The notes beneath the pieces are model-generated. The model was not told the DNA's origin. It saw nothing but the letters and a program-made list of their open reading frames with translations, and searched no databases. From Advenella kashmirensis WT001 (GTDB taxonomy: Bacteria > Pseudomonadota > Gammaproteobacteria > Burkholderiales > Burkholderiaceae_B): DNA of 64,000 nucleotides. The position numbers and the translations under genes are program-made. Positions 57,887 to 64,000 of this stretch are shown here, one piece after another. The stretch lies in contig NC_017964.1 of NCBI RefSeq assembly GCF_000219915.2, forward strand, positions 868,001 to 932,000, given 5' to 3'. Within the stretch, counting starts at the first letter, position 1. Each line of letters begins with the position of its first letter.

Positions 57887-58928
57887 TCAGGACAGCAGCC
57901 CGAGATCTTTCATAAATGCAATTTGGCTGTCCATCATTTTTTTGGCCAGCGGGTTGCCTTTGGTCGCCGATTCCCCCGCTTTTGTCGCTTGCACCCGACC
58001 TTGCGCCAGTTCATCTGCACTCAGCGTAGTCACTTCTACGCCCTTGCCCTGGAATGCTTTCAATGCCAGAGTGTCAGCCACAAGAATATGCTGACGCAAC
58101 GCGCCGGAAATTTCCCGGGCTGCGGACGCCAGAGCCGCTTTATGGGGTGCCGATAATTTTTCATACGCAGCGCGATTGGCTACATAACTTGTTGCCGTGG
58201 TAGGCTGATGCGGGCCCGGCATAATGATGTACTTGGCTACTTCGGCCAGGCCGGCTTCAAGGTTGGCTGTCAAATCGCCTCGGTCGGCAAAATCGATCAC
58301 ACCCTTGTCCAGAGCTGAATAGACTTCGTTCGTTGCAAGGGTAGTGACTGACACGCCAAGGCGCCCATGACCGTGGAGGCCAGTCCGACAAAGCGTCCCT
58401 TTTTGTTTTTCAGATCGGCGAGCGATTTGATGGGAACGCGAGAATGTATGGGTTCTGGCCCATAAACAGTGGGGGCGACATAATACAAGCCCGCAGGCAT
58501 ATAGCTTCTCGCGCCAGGGCCAGTCCGTCTTTTTCGTAGAACCAGGCTTCGTACTGATCTGGTTCGGGAAAGCCAAAAGGCACGGTGCTGGTAAACGCCA
58601 GGCCAGGAATTTTTCCTGCTTCATAGCCATCGAATGTTTTCATCATCTGGAAGGCGCCGCCGCGCACTGCATCAAATGCCTGGTTGGCCGGCACAAGCTG
58701 GCCCGCTGAATATAGTTGAATCTGGAATTTGTTGTCAGTTAGTTCTGCCACACGCTTGACGAACAGCTCTTCAAATTTTTGCGGCGTGGTACCACCGTCC
58801 CACAACGATTGCATTTTCCACTTCACGACTTCCTGGGCCCGTGCTACGGCAGGCACACCCAGGACTCCGATGCCTGCAACGGTTCCCGAGGCCAGTGTTT
58901 TAAGCAGATCGCGACGTAAGATTTTCAT
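57887..58928 (-). CDS. TRAP transporter solute-binding protein (two frameshifts)
   Basis: A periplasmic receptor of 347 residues after correction, with a Tat-like leader (MKILRRDLLKTLASG...AVARAQEVVKWKMQSLWDGG). Breaks lie near 58505 (one T lost; restores AREAYMPAGLYYVAPTVYGPEPI) and near 58363 (one G lost; restores STVMGRLGVSVTTLATNEVYSAL). The WKMQS-type start and YAEP-like middle place it with carboxylate-binding TRAP receptors such as those for 2-oxo acids. With DctQM and HMG-CoA reductase it probably delivers mevalonate or a related hydroxy acid. Confidence 0.85.
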
Positions 58929-58957
58929 TCATGTCTCCTTGATTTTTTAGGATATAT

Positions 58958-59074
58958 AGGTACAGTAGTGGGTACGGTTAAAATATATATTGTTATTCCA
59001 TTGTTCGCTATGATGCAAAGTTATGTGAAATTAAACAAGGTACGGTTGATCCTAAATATGTGGATACTGTACCC
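58958..59074. promoter_or_regulatory. Four GGTAC(A/G)GT boxes between the TRAP operon and mocR-type gene
   Basis: GGTACAGTA starts at 58959 and GGTACGGTT at 58971 and again at 59039. A fourth copy lies inverted as TACTGTACC, ending at 59073. Three are direct and one is reversed, forming an A-type/G-type pair at each side of the divergent promoter. Direct-repeat operators are typical of MocR regulators. Confidence 0.55.
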
Positions 59075-59125
59075 GGATATGTAAGGGTATGCTTATTGTG
59101 CGCAGCACCATATATCGGAACAATA

Positions 59126-60477
59126 ATGAGTAAAGTCAATAGTATTGTTGAGCATCTGCTTCTTGCCATCCAGAATGGAAATCTGAAAAGCGGGCAGAAG
59201 CTGATGTCTATCAGAGTTGCACGTGAACATTTCAACGTGTCGAAAAATACCATGATCGATGTCTATGACAGACTTGTTTCATTGGGGCATATCACGGCCA
59301 GGCCAGGTTCGGGTTATTACGTCAGCACGTTAAGCAAAAAGCAGAATAGAAGCAGCACGACGCATATAGCCGAAGCGGTAGATGCAATATCGCTGCTGCG
59401 GGAGCAGTTGAATCAGACCTATCGTGTGCGTGTCGGCGATGGCAGGCCTCCGTCTTCATGGATGAGCCAGTTCGATATTGATTTGCGACTGAAAATTCCG
59501 AATGATAGTAAATATGGCTACGGACATCCCATGGGGTTCGAGCCGCTGCGCGAGGCGATCGCGCAAAATCTTATTGAGAGATCTATCCAGCGTCGGCGGA
59601 CCAGGTTCTGCTCACTTATGGCGCTAACCACGCGATGGACTTGATTATCAAACAGTTTCTGTCCCCGGGGGATACGGTTCTTGTTGATAGTCCTGGGTAC
59701 TATCCTTTATTTGCCAAACTCAAACTGTACAAAATTAAAATGATTGGCGTCAGACGCGGCGGCACCGGGCCTGATACAGACGATCTGGAAGAGAAGGCCA
59801 GGCTGCATCGCGCCAAGCTGTTTTTTACGCAAACGCTGGGCCACAATCCTACAGGCGGCTGTGCCACGCTTGCTGCGCAATATCAGGTGTTGAAGCTGGC
59901 CGAGAAGTATGACTTCAGGGTGATCGAGAATGATGCGTTTGCTGACTTGCTGCCGCCCGGTATGCCACGCATGGCGGGACTGGACCAGCTGGATCGGGTC
60001 TTGTATATAGGCACCTTTTCCAAGACCCTGTCGGCCAGCTTTCGCGTAGGCTATGTGGCCGGCCGCCAGGCACTGGTTGACTCCCTTTGCAATATCAAGA
60101 TGCTGACTGTTGTTACCTCATCGGATTATCTAGAGAGATGGCTTTACAGTCTGATTGCCAATGGACAATATCTGAAGCACTTGCGACGACTCAGACCCAT
60201 GGTCGAACAGGCGAGCGCCCAGGCGTTGAGCAATTTTTCGGAACTGGGGTACCATGTTCCTTATCAGTCTGAAGGCACCTATTACATGTGGCTCGAGTTG
60301 CCGGGTCATCTGGACGATATTCAAGTGGCTCGCAAGGCGGCGGAAGACGGCATATTCCTGGCCCCTGGGACAGTGTTTTATCCGGAAAAAAGGCCTAGCC
60401 AGCAGCCCGCCTTGAGAATCAATGTTGCTTATGCCAATGACCCGGACTTTCTGGCATTTCTAAGAAGACTGCGTTAA
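59126..60477 (+). CDS. MocR-family regulator (GntR HTH plus aminotransferase-like domain; frameshifted)
   Basis: A 450-residue protein after correction. Residues 1-70 are a GntR winged HTH (LKSGQKLMSIRVAREHFNVSKNTMIDVYDRLVSLGHITARPGSGYYV). Residues about 110-450 are a fold-type I aminotransferase domain with the PLP lysine in GTFSKTLSASFRVGYVAG. The frame breaks near 59590, where CAGCGTC should read CAGGCGTC to give IQASADQVLLTYGANHAMDL. It is divergent from the TRAP/HMG-CoA reductase operon and probably controls it. PLP or an amine may be its co-effector. Confidence 0.87.
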
Positions 60478-60696
60478 GAGCGCTTGCGCTTGCCCGGTTC
60501 CTGGCGGGCCGATCGCTGATGAATCTGACACGAGCCGTTACGTAATTTGCCATGGGGTCGACCACGCGATGCGATACAGATTGTGGCATACTGGTTGCAT
60601 TCTGCTCCCGTCCATTTGCTATTCCAGATAGCATCTTATTTGTCCGTTTTCCGTTTCAACTGATCATTATTCACGTCCTGATTTAAGGAGATACTA

Positions 60697-62786
60697 ATGA
60701 AGTCAAGTTCGAAAAAATCGGTTTCCCGCCCTGTAAATGGAGCCAAAGACGCAGTTGGCAATGCCGGGGAATTACACCAACAGGCTGGCGGTACGCATCC
60801 GGTCATGACCACCCAGCAGGGTCTGACCATTAGTGACAATCAGAATTCATTGCGGCCAGGACCGCGCGGCCCGACGTTGCTCGAAGACTTTATTCTTCGG
60901 GAAAAAATCACCCATTTTGATCACGAACGTATTCCTGAGCGCATCGTTCATGCGCGCGGCACTGGCGCACACGGCTTCTTTGAATTGACTCAGTCTTTGT
61001 CCAAATATACGACGGCGAGAATTTTGACGGAAAAGAACGTACAGACGCCCGTATTCTGTCGATTCTCCACCGTGGCCGGGGGCAGCGGCTCGGTGGATAC
61101 GCCTCGTGATGTGCGCGGTTTCGCCGTGAAGTTTTATACGCAGGAAGGCAACTGGGATCTGGTCGGCAATAATATACCTGTATTTTTCATACAGGACGCC
61201 ATGAAATTTCCGGATCTGGTTCACGCGGTGAAAATGGAACCGGATCGCGGCTTTCCTCAAGCCGCCACTGCGCATGACACATTCTGGGATTTTATCTCGC
61301 TCATGCCCGAATCCCTGCATATGATTATGTGGGCGATGAGTGATCGGACCATCCCGCGCTCGCTGCGTATGATCGAAGGCTTTGGTGTGCATAGTTTCCG
61401 GCTGGTTAACAAGGACGGTCAAAGTACCTTTGTCAAGTTCCACTGGCGCCCCAAACTGGGCTTGCAGTCCACGGTGTGGGATGAAGCCGTCAAGCTGGCT
61501 GGCGCAGATCCGGATTTTCATCGCCGGGATTTTTTCGAAGCCATTCAGAATGGCAGTTTTCCGGAGTGGGAGCTGGGGGTGCAGCTGTTTACCCAGCAAG
61601 AGGCCGATGCGTTCCCGTTCGATCATCTGGATTCGACCAAACTGATTCCCGAAGAACTGGTACCGCTCAAAATTATTGGCAGAATGGTGTTAAACCGCTG
61701 GCCTGATAACTTTTTTGCCGAAACCGAGCAGGTGGCATTCTGCCCGGCCAATATCGTACCCGGTATTGATTTTTCCGAAGATCCGTTGCTGCAGGGCAGG
61801 CTGTTCTCCTATCTGGATACGCAGTTAATTCGGTTGGGCGGACCCAATTTTGCACAGATCCCGGTCAATGCCCCCAAGTGCCCGTTCCAAAACACGCAAC
61901 GCGACGGGCACATGCAGATGCAGGCGCAAAGGGGAAGAACCGCATACGATCCGCAAAGCCTGGATCCCAATGCCACGCGTGCCAGCATCAAAACGGGTTT
62001 CCATAGCGCTGCAGTGCAGACAGAAGGCGCCAAGTCCCGTATTCGGGCGGAAAGCTTTGCCGATCACTACAGTCAGGCGCGAATGTTTTATCGTAGTCAA
62101 TCCGAGGTGGAGCAGGCGCATCTGGCCTCCGCACTGGTTTTTGAACTGTCCAAGGTAGAGACCGAGCATGTGCGCCTGGCGGTCGTGAGCCAATTGCGTA
62201 CCATAGACGAGAGCCTGGCAAAACGCGTCGGCGATGGGCTGGGCCTCAAAGCTTTGCCGGCAGCGGTCAAGCCGGTAGTACCTGTCCAGGATCTGGAATT
62301 GTCTCCTGCCTTGCGCATTATTGATCGCATGAAAGATACGCTGGAAGGGCGCACCATCGGGATATTGATTGCCGACGGGTCCAATAACGAGAGTATCAAC
62401 GCGATGAGAAGCGCGCTGGACAAGGCCGGCGCGGCGGTGAAGCTGGTTGCGCAAAAACGTGGTGTGACACTCAAGGATGGCAGCTACGTGACAGCGGACG
62501 GACAACTGGCGGGAACGCATCGATCGTGTTCGATGGCGTGGTCAGTATCCTGCCGATGGCCGAAGCGGAAAAACTGGTGCACGAGGCAGCCGCCATAGAC
62601 TGGTTCCGCGATGCCTTCGGGCATTTGAAAGCCATTGCCGCGTGCAAGGGAACGCACAAAATTCTGGAAGCGGCCGGCATCAAGCCCGATGCGGGGGTGG
62701 TCGCGCCCGAAGACATCAAGGCGTTTATCAAACTGGCAAAAACGCGGCAGTGGAAACGGGAACCCACCTTGCGGACTTTGGCCTGA
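60697..62786 (+). CDS. katE: Large-subunit catalase, HPII/KatE type (frameshifted near 3' end)
   Basis: A 696-residue monofunctional catalase after correction. The distal histidine is His85 ([15 protein letters not shown]), Asn158 is in [10 protein letters not shown], the proximal heme tyrosine is in [19 protein letters not shown], and [25 protein letters not shown] is diagnostic. The C-terminal flavodoxin/DJ-1-like domain of large catalases starts near residue 545 ([17 protein letters not shown]). The frame breaks near 62517, where one lost C, restored to ACGCCATCG, gives [18 protein letters not shown]. An AAGGAG site precedes ATG 60697. It removes hydrogen peroxide. Confidence 0.92.
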
Positions 62787-62806
62787 CAGTTTGCTCTGCC
62801 CGTCAG

Positions 62807-62848
62807 AACAACAGGATCACGGGCTGTGTGCCCGGGGGTCTTGTTGTT
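62807..62848 (+). terminator. Terminator-like hairpin after katE
   Basis: AACAACA...CGGGC pairs with GCCCG...TTGTTGTT around a TGTGT loop, 20 bp after the katE stop, with a mismatched central stem. It could serve katE and the convergent HTH gene. Confidence 0.55.
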
Positions 62849-62874
62849 TGCTTTTCGGGAGTACCGAATGGTTG

Positions 62875-63396
62875 TCAGGCCAGGGAGTCCCGGTCTGTGG
62901 CCAGCGTCGGGTCCTGGCCTTTTAACTGCGTGAGTGAGGGAACGGCGGCTGGTCGCTCCAGCGTTTCCTGCAAGGTCCAGCCCCGGTCTGTATGGCGCAA
63001 TACGAAATACACATTCTGATTTCGCGCCACCGAGCGCGCTTCAATACGCTGCACCCGTTCCGGGCGGTCCAGATGTACCGCATACATAATGCGGATAAAG
63101 GTGTCGGCGTGCCTGGGAACCTGCCTGGCCGATTCCCATTCCTGCAATTGTGATTCAGTGAGCGCCAGTCGCTTGCAAAGCACGGCAGACGTAATTTGCA
63201 GTTCCCTGCACAAATAACGAAATTCGGCGCCGGACAGCGGCACGCTTTTTACGCAGAGTGCACTGCAAATGGTTCTTTTGAGTCCCTGGGGGTTATGGAC
63301 GACGACGCTCCTGCCATTTCTGGTCTCCTTTATCCGATAACCATTGCTCAGCCAGACGTTCTGCAGGCCACCTTCAACAAATGGATGCATCATCAA
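62875..63396 (-). CDS. HTH-domain protein, MqsA-antitoxin-like regulator
   Basis: A 173-residue protein. The middle (about residues 55-105, SGAEFRYLCRELQITSAVLCKRLALTESQLQEWESARQVPRH) is a lambda-repressor-like HTH of the type found in MqsA/HigA-like antitoxins. The N-terminus has a CSALCVK cysteine pair but no complete zinc motif, and the C-terminal third is unassigned. No toxin gene is adjacent, so a stand-alone regulator is more likely. The exact start among three ATGs (63396-63390) is uncertain. Confidence 0.6.
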   Translation of the reverse strand: MMMHPFVEGGLQNVWLSNGYRIKETRNGRSVVVHNPQGLKRTICSALCVKSVPLSGAEFRYLCRELQITSAVLCKRLALTESQLQEWESARQVPRHADTFIRIMYAVHLDRPERVQRIEARSVARNQNVYFVLRHTDRGWTLQETLERPAAVPSLTQLKGQDPTLATDRDSLA

Positions 63397-63624
63397 TCCC
63401 CATCAGTCGTTTTTTTGAGTAGGTTTTAAAAAAAGTATACAGGAGGTTAACCCTGATATGACAATTTAAAGACAGATTGTCGTCATACTGGCGCAGTCAA
63501 ATTAATACTATTTATTTATTAATTCATCAAAATAATCAATTTAAATTTTCAATTGAAATTCAATAGAATGAATTTCACGATATTTCATTAGCACGATAAT
63601 TCATTCGTCAACAGGGAGGACAGA
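63397..63624. promoter_or_regulatory. AT-rich divergent promoter region
   Basis: A strongly AT-rich 228-bp gap between the HTH gene and the AtuA-like gene. It contains TTGAAATTCAA (near 63553) and several TTTAAATT-like stretches. It should hold promoters for both genes. No clear operator was chosen. Confidence 0.35.
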
Positions 63625-64000
63625 TGCAAAGTCTGCTCATAGGCTGTGGCGCCGGCTTTTCCGGAGACCGCATTGATGCTGCCCAGGCAGTGGTCAAGAC
63701 GTTGATTGCGCGCGGACAGCCCGCTGTTCTGATCTTCGAGATGCTGGCCGAACGCACGCTGGCGCTGGGCCAGCTGGCCAAAAACCAGAATCCTGATCTT
63801 GGGTACGAACCGTTGCTGCAGGACGTACTGGCGCCCATTCTGAATGATTGCATTGCCCACCATATTCCCATCGTCAGCAATTTCGGAGCAGCTAATCCTG
63901 TTGCCGCAGCCAGAGCCATTGCTGCACTGGCCATTGAGCAGAATCTGGCCGGCGTCAAAATTGCTGTAGTAGAAGGCGACGATATTCTGGCGAAGGTGGA
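63625..64000 (+). CDS. AtuA-like (acyclic terpene utilisation family) protein, 3' truncated by window
   Basis: The frame is open from ATG 63625, preceded by GGGAGGACAG, to the window end (125 codons). It starts SLLIGCGAGFSGDRIDAAQAVVKTL and continues VLIFEMLAERTLALGQLAKNQNPDLGYEPLL and PIVSNFGAANPVAAARAI. This matches the N-terminal DUF1446 domain of AtuA, first linked to citronellol/geraniol catabolism but widespread in other acid-degrading clusters. Its partners lie outside the window. Confidence 0.8.

Noticed and set aside
61825..62520. 231-codon minus-strand open frame inside katE
   Set aside because: Antisense to a strongly conserved catalase; low-complexity His/Gln/Arg-rich product.
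62526..62786. Separate 86-codon gene after katE
   Set aside because: It is the C-terminal end of the large catalase, displaced by one lost base.
62875..63396. Toxin-antitoxin pair with the HTH gene
   Set aside because: No small toxin gene is adjacent on the same strand; the protein is also long for an antitoxin.
1..64000. Programmed frameshifting as the cause of the many breaks
   Set aside because: Breaks occur in unrelated housekeeping and catabolic genes, lack slippery heptamers with following structures, and sit at different short runs.
1..64000. CRISPR array, tRNA, rRNA, transposase or attachment site
   Set aside because: No regularly spaced repeats, tRNA-like T-loop/acceptor patterns, transposase motifs or target duplications were seen on either strand.

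Overview
The window looks like a chromosomal catabolic region of a Gram-negative betaproteobacterium, most probably Alcaligenaceae. The clues are three orphan Bug/TctC periplasmic receptors, a neisserial/burkholderial-type trimeric porin, a biotin-independent malonate decarboxylase operon in mdcLMACDEGBH order, and moderate GC content by eye. An Advenella-like organism fits best; the genus is inference. I saw no tRNA, rRNA, CRISPR array, insertion sequence or phage gene.

Layout, left to right. The 3' end of a trimeric autotransporter is followed by its TpgA-like lipoprotein (1-1074). Next is the malonate decarboxylase operon mdcLMACDEGBH with divergent mdcR (1327-9804), then a TetR/Bug/carboxylesterase operon (9894-13039). 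A peptide/amide-type ABC transporter with an N-carbamoyl amino acid hydrolase and an amidase follows, behind a textbook sigma-54 promoter (13389-21804). A porin, ProP, a small secreted protein, OmpW behind an FNR box and an AAA ATPase occupy 22253-27615. Then come a periplasmic L-asparaginase and a Tat-exported dienelactone-hydrolase-like protein (28066-30194). A GntR-controlled tartrate operon has a Bug receptor, D-tartrate dehydratase and a two-subunit Fe-S hydratase (30275-34769).

The most novel-looking part is 34934-42903. A LacI regulator is divergent from a TRAP transporter, a VOC protein, a RuBisCO-like protein and a DUF1537 sugar-acid kinase, with a carboxymuconolactone-decarboxylase-like gene nearby. 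This resembles the oxo-isoapionate kinase/RuBisCO-like step of apiose catabolism but has no recognisable oxidising enzyme. It is followed by dodecin, an APH-like kinase with MazG (43113-44587), a LysR/CoA-transferase/enoyl-CoA hydratase/Bug cluster (44630-48745), an MFS transporter, a uronate dehydrogenase operon with a polar-amino-acid-type ABC transporter (50813-54665), and a degradative HMG-CoA reductase with a TRAP transporter and divergent MocR regulator (54715-60477). The window ends with a large HPII-type catalase, an HTH protein and the start of an AtuA-like gene.

A dominant technical feature is that 21 of the genes are broken by about 30 small frameshifts. In every case the continuation in another frame is the expected protein, and 27 of the 30 behave as the loss of one base, often in a short G/C run. 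I therefore annotate these as single genes disrupted in this sequence and suspect systematic sequencing error rather than mass pseudogenisation. This should be settled before any gene is called inactive.
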